A stretch of DNA of 64,000 nucleotides from Pseudomonas proteolytica (GCF_007858275.1 NZ_VFEV01000004.1:124001-188000); one strand, 5' to 3'; counted from the stretch's first letter, positions 1 through 9,275 are shown. Numbers and translations: made by a program. The notes: generated by a model not told the origin, from the letters alone.

Positions 1-528
1 GATGACGTCACGCTTGCCGGCCGGTGCGGGCGGCAGCGGTGGCAACTTGACCTGGGGCTGCGCAGGGTTGACCGGCACCGCAGGCGTCGTGGCAACAGCA
101 GGCGTTGGCGCAGGGGCTGGCGCCGCGTCGGCCGGGTTGTCAAACAGGTCGACCACCAGGCGGTTGCCATACTGGGCGTTCGGTGCGAGGGAAAAACTCT
201 TGGGTGTGACGACCTTCTTCAGGTCGATGACCACCCGCAGGTCGGTCGGCGTGCGCTGGGCCGAGCGCATCGCGGTAATCGGCGTGTTGGCCGTGGAAAC
301 CTTCAACGGCGCGGCTAGGGTCGCACCATTGATGTCGATGACCAGGCGATCAGGCGCCGTCAGGGTAAAGACACTGTGCTGGACCGGGCCAGACAGGTCG
401 AACACCAGTCGCGTGTTATCCGGCGCTCGCCACAGGCGCACACTTTTTACCTGTGAAGCGGCCAGAGCATTGACAGTCATTGCCGCAAGCAACACCCCCA
501 CGACAGCAACCAACGCGCGAAAGCGCAT
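1..528 (-). CDS. amiB: N-acetylmuramoyl-L-alanine amidase AmiB, N-terminal part (cut by window edge)
   Basis: Cell-wall amidase that cleaves the amide bond between MurNAc and the stem peptide during daughter-cell separation; acts in the periplasm. Only the first 176 codons are in the window. Visible: a signal peptide (about residues 1-23, ending NALA), an AMIN domain (about 25-130, with VKSVRLWRAPDNTRLVFDLS and RLVIDINGATL) that targets the septum, then the start of a Pro/Ala-rich linker. The catalytic Amidase_3 domain lies beyond the left edge. An alternative ATG at 543 would add MGGLG; I prefer 528 because it begins directly with a signal peptide. It follows tsaE closely (tsaE stop at 546), the usual Pseudomonas order nnrD-tsaE-amiB-mutL. 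Confidence 0.85.
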   Translation of the reverse strand, partial: MRFRALVAVVGVLLAAMTVNALAASQVKSVRLWRAPDNTRLVFDLSGPVQHSVFTLTAPDRLVIDINGATLAAPLKVSTANTPITAMRSAQRTPTDLRVVIDLKKVVTPKSFSLAPNAQYGNRLVVDLFDNPADAAPAPAPTPAVATTPAVPVNPAQPQVKLPPLPPAPAGKRDVI

Positions 529-545
529 ACCTAACCCACCCATTA

Positions 546-1013
546 TTAGAATTCCAAAGCCAAAGCGGCGCACCAGGACTCACTGCGCGCGCTCTGGGAC
601 AACAATTTCAACTGACGCCCATTGTCATGCGGGGTAATGGTAATGGTCAGGTCAGGCTTTGGCAAAAAGCCTGTGCCCTTGTCCGGCCACTCGATCAGGC
701 ATAACGCATCGCCATCGAAGTAATCGCGGATGCCCATGTACTCCAATTCCTCGGGATCCACCAAGCGATAGAGGTCGAAATGGAACGCCCGCACGTCACC
801 GATCTCGTAAGGTTCTACCAAAGTGAACGTCGGACTTTTTACTGCGCCGGTATGGCCAAGCCCACGAATAATGCCGCGCGACAGCGTGGTTTTGCCGGCA
901 CCCAGATCGCCCTGCAGAAAAATCAGGCCCGCGCCCTGGGTGATTTCGGCAATGCGTTTGCCAAAAGCCACCATGGCCTCCTCATCCGCAATAAACAGCG
1001 TTACTTCAGACAC
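546..1013 (-). CDS. tsaE: tRNA threonylcarbamoyladenosine biosynthesis ATPase TsaE
   Basis: ATPase partner of TsaB/TsaD in making the t6A37 modification of ANN-decoding tRNAs; cytosolic. The 155-residue protein has the family length and a P-loop GDLGAGKTT at residues 35-43, followed by FHFDLYRLVDPEELEYMG, which is typical of TsaE (old name YjeE). The start is a GTG at 1013, so the first 13 bases overlap the 3' end of nnrD and imply translational coupling. The stop lies immediately before amiB. Confidence 0.93.
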   Translation of the reverse strand: MSEVTLFIADEEAMVAFGKRIAEITQGAGLIFLQGDLGAGKTTLSRGIIRGLGHTGAVKSPTFTLVEPYEIGDVRAFHFDLYRLVDPEELEYMGIRDYFDGDALCLIEWPDKGTGFLPKPDLTITITPHDNGRQLKLLSQSARSESWCAALALEF

Positions 1014-1861
1014 GGTGACTGCTCCTCCAACAACTGACGAATGGCGGGAATCAGGTCGCTGGCAGCCAAGCCGCGACCAAAACTACCCTGACGGTCGCCC
1101 GCCGTGGCATGCAACCACACCGCCAGGCTGGCGGCCTCGAACGCCGGCATGCCCTGAGCCAGCAGCGCGCCGGTGAGGCCGGCAAGCACATCGCCCAAAC
1201 CCGCCGACGCCATGGCGGGATGGCCCTGATCGCAACGTGCCACCCGCCCATCCGGGCTGGCGATCAGGCTGCCAGCGCCCTTGAGTACCGTGACGGCATT
1301 GAGTTTCTGGCTCAGCGCGCGCGCCACCTTAAGCCGGTCGGCCTGAACCTCGGCTGTCGAGATCCCCATCAGCCGCGCCGCTTCCCCAGGGTGCGGAGTG
1401 ATCACACAACCGCCCGGCAGAGCTACATGGCCTGCGGCCAGCAGGTTCAGTGCATCAGCATCCCAGACCTGGGGTTGCCGGGCATTGGCAGCCACCGACA
1501 GCAGGCTTTTACCCCACGCCATGTCGCCGAGGCCGGGACCAATAACGATCACCGAGACTTTCTCCAGCAGGGCCATCAACTGATTGGCCGAATGCACGCC
1601 CCGCACCATGACTTCCGGCAAACGGGTCAGGGCTGCCGGGACGTGCTCGCTGCGGGTCGCCAGGGATACCAGGCCAGCACCGCTGCGCAGCGCGCTTTCG
1701 GCACTCAGCAGCGACGCGCCGCCAAAGCCATGGTCGCCGCCAATGACCAGGACATGGCCAAACTGGCCCTTGTGGGCCGCTGGGGAACGCGCAGCCAGTT
1801 GCGGCAAATGGCCAGGCAACAGCGGCTGAACGTCGGTTATTTCGTGTTTTGTCTGCGGCAT
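1001..1861 (-). CDS. nnrD: ADP-dependent NAD(P)H-hydrate dehydratase NnrD
   Basis: Repairs damaged NAD(P)H by dehydrating the S-form of NAD(P)H hydrate using ADP; cytosolic, ribokinase-like fold. At 286 residues it covers only the dehydratase half (YjeF C-terminal type); the epimerase domain fused to it in E. coli is absent, as in other pseudomonads. Diagnostic stretches are VIVIGPGLG, CVITPHPGEAARLMG, TVLKGAGSLIASPDGRV and GHPAMASAGLGDVLAG. The ATG at 1861 has a GGAG about 11 bases upstream. It is divergent from queG and overlaps tsaE by 13 bases. Confidence 0.92.
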   Translation of the reverse strand: MPQTKHEITDVQPLLPGHLPQLAARSPAAHKGQFGHVLVIGGDHGFGGASLLSAESALRSGAGLVSLATRSEHVPAALTRLPEVMVRGVHSANQLMALLEKVSVIVIGPGLGDMAWGKSLLSVAANARQPQVWDADALNLLAAGHVALPGGCVITPHPGEAARLMGISTAEVQADRLKVARALSQKLNAVTVLKGAGSLIASPDGRVARCDQGHPAMASAGLGDVLAGLTGALLAQGMPAFEAASLAVWLHATAGDRQGSFGRGLAASDLIPAIRQLLEEQSPCLK

Positions 1862-1924
1862 GCGTCTTCAAGCTCCGATGTCTGGCAGAATTATACGCAT
1901 CTAACCTGCGGTTTCTCTCGTCTC

Positions 1925-3004
1925 ATGCCTGCTATTACCACCGATCTGCCCGCCCTCGCCCAATCGATCAAAGACTGGGGCCGCGAGTTGGGCTTTCAAC
2001 AAGTCGGCATCAGCGGCCTGGACCTGGCCGAGCATGAACAGCACCTGCAGCGCTGGCTCGACGCGGGCTACCACGGCGAGATGGACTACATGGGCGCCCA
2101 TGGCAGCAAGCGCTCGCACCCCGACGAACTGGTACCCGGCACCTTGCGCGTGGTGTCCCTGCGCATGGATTACCTGCCCGGCGACACACAAATGGCGCAA
2201 CTGCTGGCCCAACCCGAAAAAGCCTACATCTCCCGCTACGCCCTGGGCCGCGACTACCACAAGCTGATCCGCAAGCGCGTGCAGCAACTGGCCGACCGCA
2301 TCCAGGCCCAGATCGGCCCGTTTGGCTTTCGCGCCTTTGTCGACAGCGCCCCGGTGCTGGAAAAAGCCATCGCTGAAAAGGCCGGCCTGGGCTGGATCGG
2401 CAAAAACACCCTGGTCCTCAACCGCAAGGCCGGCAGTTACTTCTTTCTCAGCGAGCTGTTTGTCGACCTGCCGCTGCCTATCGACCCGCCCCACAGCACC
2501 GAACACTGCGGCCGCTGCACCGCCTGCCTGGATATCTGCCCGACCAATGCGTTCGTCGGGCCCTATGTGCTGGACGCCCGGCGCTGTATTTCCTACCTGA
2601 CCATTGAGTTGAAGAGCGCGATCCCCGAAGACCTGCGGCCGTTGATTGGCAACCGCGTGTTCGGCTGTGATGACTGTCAGATCGTTTGCCCGTGGAATCG
2701 TTTCGCCCGACCTTCAGGAGAAAGCGATTTCAAGCCGCGCCACAACCTGGATAACGCTGAACTGGCCGAGTTGTTTATGTGGGATGAGGATAAATTCCTC
2801 AGCAGCACCGAAGGCTCGCCACTGCGCCGTGCCGGTTACGAGCGCTGGCTACGCAACCTGGCCGTGGGCCTGGGGAATGCGCCCTCCAGCATTCCGGTGC
2901 TCGAAGCGTTGAAGGCGCGCCGGGATTACCCCTCTGAACTGGTCCGCGAACATGTGGAATGGGCACTGAACCAGCACGCAATCCGTCAGTGCTCGTCGTT
3001 GTAG
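1925..3004 (+). CDS. queG: Epoxyqueuosine reductase QueG
   Basis: Cobalamin-dependent iron-sulfur enzyme that reduces epoxyqueuosine to queuosine in the wobble position of tRNA (last step of Q synthesis). The 359-residue protein shows the family motifs FVDSAPVLEKAIAEKAGLGW (about residues 138-157) and two ferredoxin-like cysteine groups, CGRCTACLDICP from about residue 195 and CDDCQIVCPW from about 249, which bind two 4Fe-4S clusters. The frame is open far upstream; ATG 1925 gives the conserved start MPAITTDLPALAQSIKDWG. The 3' end overlaps the convergent UPF0126 gene by 19 bases. Confidence 0.93.
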   Translation: MPAITTDLPALAQSIKDWGRELGFQQVGISGLDLAEHEQHLQRWLDAGYHGEMDYMGAHGSKRSHPDELVPGTLRVVSLRMDYLPGDTQMAQLLAQPEKAYISRYALGRDYHKLIRKRVQQLADRIQAQIGPFGFRAFVDSAPVLEKAIAEKAGLGWIGKNTLVLNRKAGSYFFLSELFVDLPLPIDPPHSTEHCGRCTACLDICPTNAFVGPYVLDARRCISYLTIELKSAIPEDLRPLIGNRVFGCDDCQIVCPWNRFARPSGESDFKPRHNLDNAELAELFMWDEDKFLSSTEGSPLRRAGYERWLRNLAVGLGNAPSSIPVLEALKARRDYPSELVREHVEWALNQHAIRQCSSL

Positions 3005-3597
3005 ACGAACTTGGGCATTTCCCAATGAAAGCGGATCGCCAACAGGCGTAGCAGAAAACCGCTGAACAGGGTCAGCAGGATAGCTTGCTCGCTGGGCAGT
3101 TCGAGGTAGATGCACAGCATGTAGCACCAGGCCGCGAGGAACGACACGCTGGCGTACAACTCGCGGCGGAAGATCAGCGGAATGTCGTTGCAGAAGATAT
3201 CCCGCAGGATGCCGCCGAACACACCGGTAATCACGCCGCTGACCGAAGCCACCAGCATGCCGTGGCCCATTTCCAGGGCCGTCATGCAGCCGATCAGCGT
3301 GAAGGCCACCAGGCCCACGGCGTCCAGCGCCAAAAACAGTGAACGCAAATGGCGCATCAGCGGCGCGATAAAGATCGTCACCAAGGCCGCGACTGAGGTC
3401 AGCACCAGGTATTCCGGGTGTTTGACCCAGGTCAGCGGGTAGTGGCCGAGCAGCACATCACGCACCGAACCGCCGCCAAGGGCTGTGACGCACGCGATCA
3501 GCACCACGCCGAACCAATCCATGCCGCGCCGACCGGCGGACAAGGCACCGGTCATGGCTTCGGCGGTGATGGCGATGAGGTAGAGCATCAACAGCAT
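2986..3597 (-). CDS. UPF0126 / TRIC-like small membrane protein
   Basis: Inner-membrane protein of the UPF0126 (YicG/YvgT) family. The 203 residues form about seven membrane helices arranged as two related halves, each with a glycine-rich motif: GGGSVRDVLLG in the first half and GGILRDIFCNDIPL in the second. Relatives are described as glycine transporters (E. coli YicG) or trimeric cation-channel-like proteins, so the substrate cannot be stated from sequence. ATG 3597 has AAGGA eight bases upstream. The gene converges on queG with overlapping tails; upstream lies a palindromic repeat and then orn. Confidence 0.85.
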   Translation of the reverse strand: MLLMLYLIAITAEAMTGALSAGRRGMDWFGVVLIACVTALGGGSVRDVLLGHYPLTWVKHPEYLVLTSVAALVTIFIAPLMRHLRSLFLALDAVGLVAFTLIGCMTALEMGHGMLVASVSGVITGVFGGILRDIFCNDIPLIFRRELYASVSFLAAWCYMLCIYLELPSEQAILLTLFSGFLLRLLAIRFHWEMPKFVYNDEH

Positions 3598-3640
3598 GAT
3601 GGCGATCCTTGCAGGAATATTGTGCAGAGCTGGCGTGTGG

Positions 3641-3770
3641 TGGCGAGCGGGCTTGCCCCGCGCTGGGCTGCGTAGCAGCCCCGATATTGGGCGATGATAT
3701 CCGACCGAAGGGTTGCAGTGGCTGAATTAGGGCCGCTGCGCGCCCCAGCGCGGGGCAAGCCCGCTCGCCA
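3641..3770. repeat. Long inverted repeat, REP family B
   Basis: Perfect 27-bp arms at 3641-3667 and 3744-3770 (TGGCGAGCGGGCTTGCCCCG..., inverted) with about 76 bp between them; the similarity continues less perfectly inward (GGGCTGCGTAGCAGCC against GGCCGCTGCGCGCC). It lies between orn and the UPF0126 gene, both read leftwards. The outer arm GCGAGCGGGCTTG followed by CGCGCTGGGCTGC marks a family distinct from the GTGGGAGCGGGCTTGC elements seen elsewhere; the same family recurs at 21617-21780. Confidence 0.85.
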
Positions 3771-3805
3771 CGACATACCCACAACAAACCTGCCAAACGG
3801 TAGGA

Positions 3806-4348
3806 TCAGGCCTTGATGAAATGCTTGCGGTAATGCTGCAACTCGGCAATCGACTCGCGGATATCGTCCAGGGCCAGGTGGGTGCTGCCCTTGTGGAAGC
3901 TGTCCTTGACCTCCGGCGCCCAGCGCGCGGCCAGTTCTTTCAAGGTCGACACGTCAAGGTTGCGGTAGTGGAAGTAGCTTTCCAGTGCCTTCATATGGGT
4001 ATAGAGGAAGCGGCGGTCCTGGCAGATGCTGTTGCCACAGATCGGCGACTTGCCCTTGGGCACCCATTTTTCCAGGAAGGCAATCGTCTCGGCCTCAGCC
4101 TCGGCCATGCTGATGCGGCTGTCGCGCACACGCTGGGTCAGGCCCGAGTTGCCGTGGGTGCGGGTGTTCCACTCATCCATAGTGGCCAACACCGCGTCGC
4201 TATGGTGGATAGCGATCACCGGACCTTCGGCCAAGGTGTTGAGGTTGCTGTCGGTGACAATGGTCGCCATCTCGATGATGACGTCGGTGTCAGGGTTCAG
4301 ACCGGTCATTTCCAGATCGATCCAAATCAGGTTCTGTGGGTTTTGCAT
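3806..4348 (-). CDS. orn: Oligoribonuclease Orn
   Basis: DEDDh 3'-5' exoribonuclease that degrades di- to penta-ribonucleotides, including pGpG from c-di-GMP breakdown; cytosolic and normally essential. The 180-residue protein starts at ATG 4348 ([20 protein letters not shown]) with AAGGAA 7-8 bases upstream; an in-frame ATG 18 bases earlier lacks this. Catalytic residues are visible in IDLEMTGL and [10 protein letters not shown] near the C-terminus. It is divergent from rsgA, the standard Pseudomonas arrangement. Confidence 0.96.
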   Translation of the reverse strand: MQNPQNLIWIDLEMTGLNPDTDVIIEMATIVTDSNLNTLAEGPVIAIHHSDAVLATMDEWNTRTHGNSGLTQRVRDSRISMAEAEAETIAFLEKWVPKGKSPICGNSICQDRRFLYTHMKALESYFHYRNLDVSTLKELAARWAPEVKDSFHKGSTHLALDDIRESIAELQHYRKHFIKA

Positions 4349-4456
4349 GTCGTAGTTCCTTGGCACCTTGGCGTAGCTGCGCAGTTTAGCAGGCGGCGGC
4401 GTGCTAGACTCGCGACCGTTTTACCCAACCTTTTGCATTATCGACACGGAACACCA

Positions 4457-5488
4457 ATGGCCAAACGCCAGCTCAACCGTCGCCAAAACTGGCGCATCGA
4501 AAAGATCCAGGGTGAACGCGCTGCCCGCGCCGCCAAACGTGAGTCCTCTGCCGTGGAAGCGCTGGAGGGCGGCGACCTGGGACCCGAGCAAACGGGCCTG
4601 GTAATCGCGCACTTTGGGGTACAGGTCGAAGTCGAGGCGCTGGAAGGCGAACTGGCGGGCCAGGTTTCCCGCTGCCACCTGCGCGCCAACCTGCCGGCGC
4701 TGGTAACCGGCGACAAAGTCGTCTGGCGTGCCGGCAACCAGGGCATCGGGGTGATCGTCGCGCAACTGCCGCGCACCACCGAACTGCGTCGCCCCGACAG
4801 CCGTGGCCAGCTCAAGCCGGTAGCGGCCAACGTCGACATGATTGTCATCGTCTTCGCCCCGCTGCCCGAGCCCCACGCCAACCTGATCGACCGCTACCTG
4901 GTGGCCGCCGAACACGCGGGTATCCGGCCCCTGCTGCTGCTGAACAAATTCGACTTGATCGACGAACAAAACGCTCCGGCGCTGAATGCGCTGCTCGCGG
5001 TTTATCGGCAGTTAGGTTACCCGGTGCTGGAAGTCTCCGCGCACCATGGCAATGGCATGGAACAACTGCAACAGCAGTTGGACGGGCGCATCAGCGTGTT
5101 CGTCGGCCAGTCGGGCGTGGGCAAGTCGTCGCTGGTCAACAGCCTGCTACCGGAAGTCGAGACCCGCGTCGGTCCGCTGTCGGAACTGTCCGGCCAGGGC
5201 ACGCACACCACCACCACCGCACGCCTGTTTCACTTCCCGGGCGGGGGCGAGTTGATCGACTCACCGGGCATCCGTGAATTCGGCCTGGGGCACGTCAGCC
5301 GCAGCGACGTGGAAGCCAGCTTTATCGAGTTCAACGACTTGATCGGCACCTGCCGCTTCCGCGACTGCAAGCATGACCGCGAGCCGGGCTGCGCCTTGCT
5401 CAAGGCGCTGGAAGATGGGCGCGTGCAGCAGCAGCGGATGAACAGCTATCGCTCGATCATCGCCAGCTTGCCAGAGAGCAGCTATTAA
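4457..5488 (+). CDS. rsgA: Ribosome small-subunit-dependent GTPase RsgA
   Basis: Circularly permuted GTPase that checks late 30S assembly. The 343-residue protein has a basic N-terminus and OB fold, then G4 NKFD at about residue 161 placed before the P-loop [10 protein letters not shown] at about 217, the permuted order typical of Rsg[10 protein letters not shown] (G3) and a zinc-binding [14 protein letters not shown] at about 299-312 follow. ATG 4457 gives [18 protein letters not shown], the family start. The gene is alone and followed by a REP cluster before the convergent motB. Confidence 0.95.
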   Translation: MAKRQLNRRQNWRIEKIQGERAARAAKRESSAVEALEGGDLGPEQTGLVIAHFGVQVEVEALEGELAGQVSRCHLRANLPALVTGDKVVWRAGNQGIGVIVAQLPRTTELRRPDSRGQLKPVAANVDMIVIVFAPLPEPHANLIDRYLVAAEHAGIRPLLLLNKFDLIDEQNAPALNALLAVYRQLGYPVLEVSAHHGNGMEQLQQQLDGRISVFVGQSGVGKSSLVNSLLPEVETRVGPLSELSGQGTHTTTTARLFHFPGGGELIDSPGIREFGLGHVSRSDVEASFIEFNDLIGTCRFRDCKHDREPGCALLKALEDGRVQQQRMNSYRSIIASLPESSY

Positions 5489-5506
5489 GTTGTAGGCACA
5501 CGCTTA

Positions 5507-5630
5507 TGTGGGAGCGAGCTTGTGTGGGAGCGGGCTTGCCCGCGAAAGCGGTGGGTCAGCCAACCTCAATGTTTACTGGGCCGACGTCTTCGCGAGCAAG
5601 CCCGCTCCCACACAAGCCCGCTCCTACACA
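5507..5630. repeat. REP (family A) cluster between rsgA and motB
   Basis: Two partial and two full copies of the core GTGGGAGCGGGCTTGC in opposite orientations: TGTGGGAGCGAGCTTG then TGTGGGAGCGGGCTTGCC on the left, and GCAAGCCCGCTCCCACA then AAGCCCGCTCCTACA on the right. It resembles a REPIN with duplicated outer arms. It sits between convergent gene ends and could form a large hairpin in both transcripts. Confidence 0.85.
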
Positions 5631-5637
5631 AAGCGCA

Positions 5638-6660
5638 TCAGCTCCCGGCCGGGGCTTCTCCGGGAGCCTTCACCCCACCCTCATCAAACAGATTGAGCTT
5701 CTGGCGCAACTCATGCGCCGGCAACGGCTGCTGCTCTGGCGGCAGGGCGTTCGGGTCCACCGGCACTTCACCTGGTGCGCCGTCGCCTTGGGTCGGCACT
5801 GGCGGCGTGGGTACCTGATCACCTTCAATCGCACGCTGGGCCTTTTTGGTCAGCACGACGATATCAATGCGCCGGTTGACCGGGTTGAACGGGTCCTGGA
5901 CATCAAACAGCTGCGATGAAGCAAAACCCACCACGCGCGCTACCTGGGTATCCGGATAACTGCCGGCCACCAGGGCACGACGCGCAGCGTTGGCACGGTT
6001 GGCCGACAGCTCCCAGTTGCCGAAATCACCCAGGCCCGAATAAGGCTTGGCATCGGTGTGGCCGCTGACGCTGATCTTGTTCGGCACCGCCTTGATGGTG
6101 TCGGCCATGGCCAGCAGGATGTCTTCGAAGTAAGGCTTCAAGCGCGCACTGCCAGAATCGAACATCGGGCGGTTAGCCGCATCCATGATCTGGATACGCA
6201 GGCCATCCGGGGTGATCTGGAAGTGGATCTGGTCCTTGAATTTTTGCAGTTGCGGGTTCTCATCCACCTTGTTCTGCAACTCTTGCAGCAACAACTCCAG
6301 GCGCTCCTGCTCGACCTGTTCAGCCATGCTTTCGACGGTCTGGCGTTCGATCGGGATGTTTTCCTGGGGCGCTTCGGTTTGCACTTCCGGGTTGATGGTG
6401 CGCTCGGGAGCCAACTCAGGCGAACCACCCAGGTCGATCACAAACGGCGTACCACTCTCGGAGAAGCCGATGGGATCCTTGAAATAACCGGCAATGGCGA
6501 TCTTCTGTTCAGGGGTGGCAGTGGACATCAGCCACAGCACCAGGAAGAACGCCATCATCGCCGTCGCAAAGTCGGCGAACGCGATTTTCCAGGCACCGCC
6601 GTGGTGCCCGGCAGCGAAGCGCTTGACGCGCTTGATGATGATTGGCTGGTTGTTTTCCAT
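5638..6660 (-). CDS. motB: Flagellar stator protein MotB
   Basis: Peptidoglycan-anchored stator subunit that forms the ion channel with MotA. The 340-residue protein has one N-terminal membrane helix carrying the proton-binding aspartate (D30 in AFADFATAMMAFFLVLWL), a plug/linker region, and an OmpA-like peptidoglycan-binding domain (about residues 160-275, with SVSGHTDAKPY and NRRIDIVVL). A Pro-rich tail follows. The MotA stop lies only three bases before the MotB ATG, so the two are cotranscribed from the promoter upstream of motA. Confidence 0.95.
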   Translation of the reverse strand: MENNQPIIIKRVKRFAAGHHGGAWKIAFADFATAMMAFFLVLWLMSTATPEQKIAIAGYFKDPIGFSESGTPFVIDLGGSPELAPERTINPEVQTEAPQENIPIERQTVESMAEQVEQERLELLLQELQNKVDENPQLQKFKDQIHFQITPDGLRIQIMDAANRPMFDSGSARLKPYFEDILLAMADTIKAVPNKISVSGHTDAKPYSGLGDFGNWELSANRANAARRALVAGSYPDTQVARVVGFASSQLFDVQDPFNPVNRRIDIVVLTKKAQRAIEGDQVPTPPVPTQGDGAPGEVPVDPNALPPEQQPLPAHELRQKLNLFDEGGVKAPGEAPAGS

Positions 6661-6663
6661 GGC

Positions 6664-7515
6664 TTAGCGACCGCGAACTGCTTGTTCCAGCTCGGCAAAG
6701 CTCGGACGGTGCTTCGGATACAACACCTTGCGCCCGAATTCCACGGCCAGGGACGGCGGCATGCCCGAAGCAGACGCCACCAGCGACGCCTTGATGGCTT
6801 CGTAGATATTGAGCTCTTCCTTGGCATCGTGGGCCAGGGAGGTGGCCAGCGGACCAAAGAAACCATAAGCGGCGAGAATACCAAAGAAGGTCCCCACCAA
6901 CGCCGCACCAACGTGCATGCCGATCGCGGCCTGGTCGCCTTCGCCCAGGGACGCCATGGTCACCACGATACCCAGTACCGCCGCGACAATACCGAAGCCG
7001 GGCATGCCGTCGGCGATGCCGGTCACGGCGTGGGATGGGTGTTCGAGTTCTTCCTTGAGGCTGAACAGTTCCATGTCGAACAAGCCTTCCAGCTCGTGCG
7101 GGGCCATGTTGCCGGAGGACATGATGCGCAGGTAGTCGCAGATGTAGGCCGTCATGCGGTCGTCTTTGAGCACGGCCGGGTACTTGGCGAAGATCGGGCT
7201 CGCCGCGGCGTCCTCGATATCAGCCTCGATAGCCATCATGCCTTCACGGCGGCTCTTGTTGAGGATCTCGTAGACCAGGCCCAGCACTTCCAGGTAGAAC
7301 GTGTGGGAAAAGCGCGAGCTGAACATACCCAGCGACTTTTTGACCACGTGCATGGTCATGTAGCCTGGGTTAGCCTGCAGGAAAGCGCCAAACGCCGCAC
7401 CGCCGATGATCAGCACTTCGAAGGGCTGGATCAGCGCAGCAATTTTACCGTGGGACAGAACGTATCCGCCGAGCACGCTTGCGATGACGACGATGATGCC
7501 GATAATTTTAGCCAT
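6664..7515 (-). CDS. motA: Flagellar stator protein MotA
   Basis: Inner-membrane stator subunit that converts proton flow into torque. At 283 residues it has the family length, with four membrane helices (MAKIIGIIVVIASVLGGYVL at the start; PGFGIVAAVLGIVVTMASLG and GTFFGILAAYGFFGPLA carrying the conserved prolines) and a large cytoplasmic loop. It heads the motAB operon. The ATG at 7515 has little Shine-Dalgarno sequence, but a sigma-28 type promoter about 70 bases upstream fits flagellar regulation. Confidence 0.95.
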   Translation of the reverse strand: MAKIIGIIVVIASVLGGYVLSHGKIAALIQPFEVLIIGGAAFGAFLQANPGYMTMHVVKKSLGMFSSRFSHTFYLEVLGLVYEILNKSRREGMMAIEADIEDAAASPIFAKYPAVLKDDRMTAYICDYLRIMSSGNMAPHELEGLFDMELFSLKEELEHPSHAVTGIADGMPGFGIVAAVLGIVVTMASLGEGDQAAIGMHVGAALVGTFFGILAAYGFFGPLATSLAHDAKEELNIYEAIKASLVASASGMPPSLAVEFGRKVLYPKHRPSFAELEQAVRGR

Positions 7516-7582
7516 AGGGGATGAGTACTTGCGCCGTCGGGTTCATGGACATATTCGGAAGATCTAAAAACTCTTCTTCTAC

Positions 7583-7609
7583 TTATCGGCAAAACTGCGC
7601 CAGACTATA
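7583..7609 (-). promoter_or_regulatory. Sigma-28 (FliA) promoter of motAB
   Basis: Read on the minus strand: TATA, 15 bases, then GCCGATAA. The FliA consensus is TAAA-N15-GCCGATAA, so the -10 element is a perfect match, the spacer is exact and the -35 element matches at three of four positions. It lies about 68 bases upstream of the motA ATG in the motA/HDOD divergent region, consistent with class IV flagellar expression. Confidence 0.75.
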
Positions 7610-7681
7610 GCCCGTTAAGGCGAAAAGCCAGTTCGGCCCGCTCCGGGCGTGTTGACCGCAAGTGATGATCGCGCCCCAATC

Positions 7682-9217
7682 ATGGCAAACGAAACGACAG
7701 TCCCAACTACAAAACCCAACTCTCTGGCCGGCTGGATAAAGCGCCTGGACGAAATTCACCTGCCCGTCCCGCAAGCGAGCCACATGGCCGTGTGCAAGGC
7801 CATCGGCGACAGCCGCCGTTCGTTGCGAGATATTGCAGAGCTGATGCAAGACAGCCCGGCACTGGTCCTGAGCGTCATGCGCGAAGCCAATAACCAGGCC
7901 CACGGCAGCCTGGCGGAACCCGCAGAAAACCTTGAAGTGGCGATCAACCGCCTCGGCCTCAAGCGCACCGAAGAATTGCTCGCACGCCTGCCGTCAGTGC
8001 CACTCAATGAAATCCCCGTGGCCCTGCGCCAACTGCAACTGATCAGCCAACATGCCTCGCAGCAAGCCAGCGGCCTGTTCGCCAGCCGCCTGGCGCGCCT
8101 TTGGCAGGATATCCATTGGGGCAGCCTGCTGTTTCTCTCGCCGCTGTGGCCGATGGCCGTGGCCTACCCCAAGCTCCTGGAAGAATGGGAACTGCGGGTG
8201 ATCCACAAGGGCCAGTCGGCACGCAAGGTCGAGCAGGAGCTGTTTGGTGTGCGCCTGCTGGAGCTGTGCCTTGGGCTGACCGAGGCCTGGCGCCTGCCGA
8301 TCTGGGTGTCCCAGGGCTACCAACTGCTGCTCAAGGAACAACGTTTGCTGGTCAAGGCCCTGCACATCGCCCGCGATGAAGTGCCGCTGAGCCAGCAGCA
8401 AAAACTCGATGACGACCCCGCGTTGCGCCGCTGGCTGAACCAGCCGGCCAACACCGTGCTCCTGGCCAATGGCATGGCACTGGCGGCGCAAGAGTCCTGG
8501 ACCTGCCCGCACACCCAGCGCTGGCAGTACCTCACGGCGCTGTACCTGCAACAACCGCTGGCCGATGTGCAGCAGCAAGTGCACCAACAGGCCGCCATCA
8601 GCGCCCGCCATACCCTGACCCCAGGCCTCTGGCATCCTGCGCTGGCGCTGATCTGGCCATGGCATGTGCAGCGTGTGCATCGCGGCCTGCTGCCAGCACC
8701 ACCACCCACAGCCGAAGCCCTGGCGATCTGGCGCAAGCGGTGCAGCGAGTTGCTGGTAGAGCCGAGCCGCTTCGCCAACGCCATGCACTTGACCACCTGC
8801 GCCAAGGAGGCCCTGGTGGCCAGCGGCATGCAGCGCGTCATGCTGCTGATGGCCGACAAGGCCCTGACCATGTTGCGCGTGCATCAGGTCGACGGCCTGC
8901 CCAAGGACGCCGCCAACCTGAGCCTTGAGACCGCACAAAGCACGCTGCTGCAACGCTTGCTGGAGAAATCTGCACAGGTGCGCCTGACCCCGGACAATCA
9001 CGCACAATTCGCGGCGCTGCTGCCTGCCTCCGTGCGCCGCCTGTTCGTGGGCGAGCACCTGCTGTTGCGCTCCCTGAGCTGTAACGGCCGGGTGGTGATG
9101 TTGATGATTGCCGACCAGGGCGGCGGGCCGTTCTCCGAAACCACCGTGCAGGCCTTCGGCAAAACCGCCCAATGCATCGAGAAAGCCCTGCACTGCTTTA
9201 CCAACCGCACCACCTGA
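7682..9217 (+). CDS. HDOD domain protein
   Basis: Cytosolic 511-residue protein with an N-terminal HDOD domain (about residues 15-215; IHLPVPQASHMAVCKAIG, then VAINRLGLKRTEELLARLP). HDOD is a relative of the HD phosphohydrolase fold that usually lacks catalytic residues and is linked to signalling. The C-terminal 250 residues have no motif I recognise. ATG 7682 (MANETTVPTTKPN) is preferred; a GTG at 7649 is also in frame and neither has a strong ribosome site. It is divergent from motA and upstream of rhdA. Function unknown; a regulatory role is inference from the domain only. Confidence 0.8.
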   Translation: MANETTVPTTKPNSLAGWIKRLDEIHLPVPQASHMAVCKAIGDSRRSLRDIAELMQDSPALVLSVMREANNQAHGSLAEPAENLEVAINRLGLKRTEELLARLPSVPLNEIPVALRQLQLISQHASQQASGLFASRLARLWQDIHWGSLLFLSPLWPMAVAYPKLLEEWELRVIHKGQSARKVEQELFGVRLLELCLGLTEAWRLPIWVSQGYQLLLKEQRLLVKALHIARDEVPLSQQQKLDDDPALRRWLNQPANTVLLANGMALAAQESWTCPHTQRWQYLTALYLQQPLADVQQQVHQQAAISARHTLTPGLWHPALALIWPWHVQRVHRGLLPAPPPTAEALAIWRKRCSELLVEPSRFANAMHLTTCAKEALVASGMQRVMLLMADKALTMLRVHQVDGLPKDAANLSLETAQSTLLQRLLEKSAQVRLTPDNHAQFAALLPASVRRLFVGEHLLLRSLSCNGRVVMLMIADQGGGPFSETTVQAFGKTAQCIEKALHCFTNRTT

Positions 9218-9275
9218 TGCTTGCGATACAATCGCCCTCTTTTATCGCCCAAACCTAGTGCCCGGGAGACCTCAC

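Noticed and set aside
1109..1924. N-terminal extension of queG
   Set aside because: The frame is open but overlaps nnrD on the other strand, and QueG similarity starts at 1925.
5507..5630. Possible CRISPR or tandem repeat array
   Set aside because: The repeats are inverted pairs of a REP core, not evenly spaced direct repeats, and no cas genes are near.
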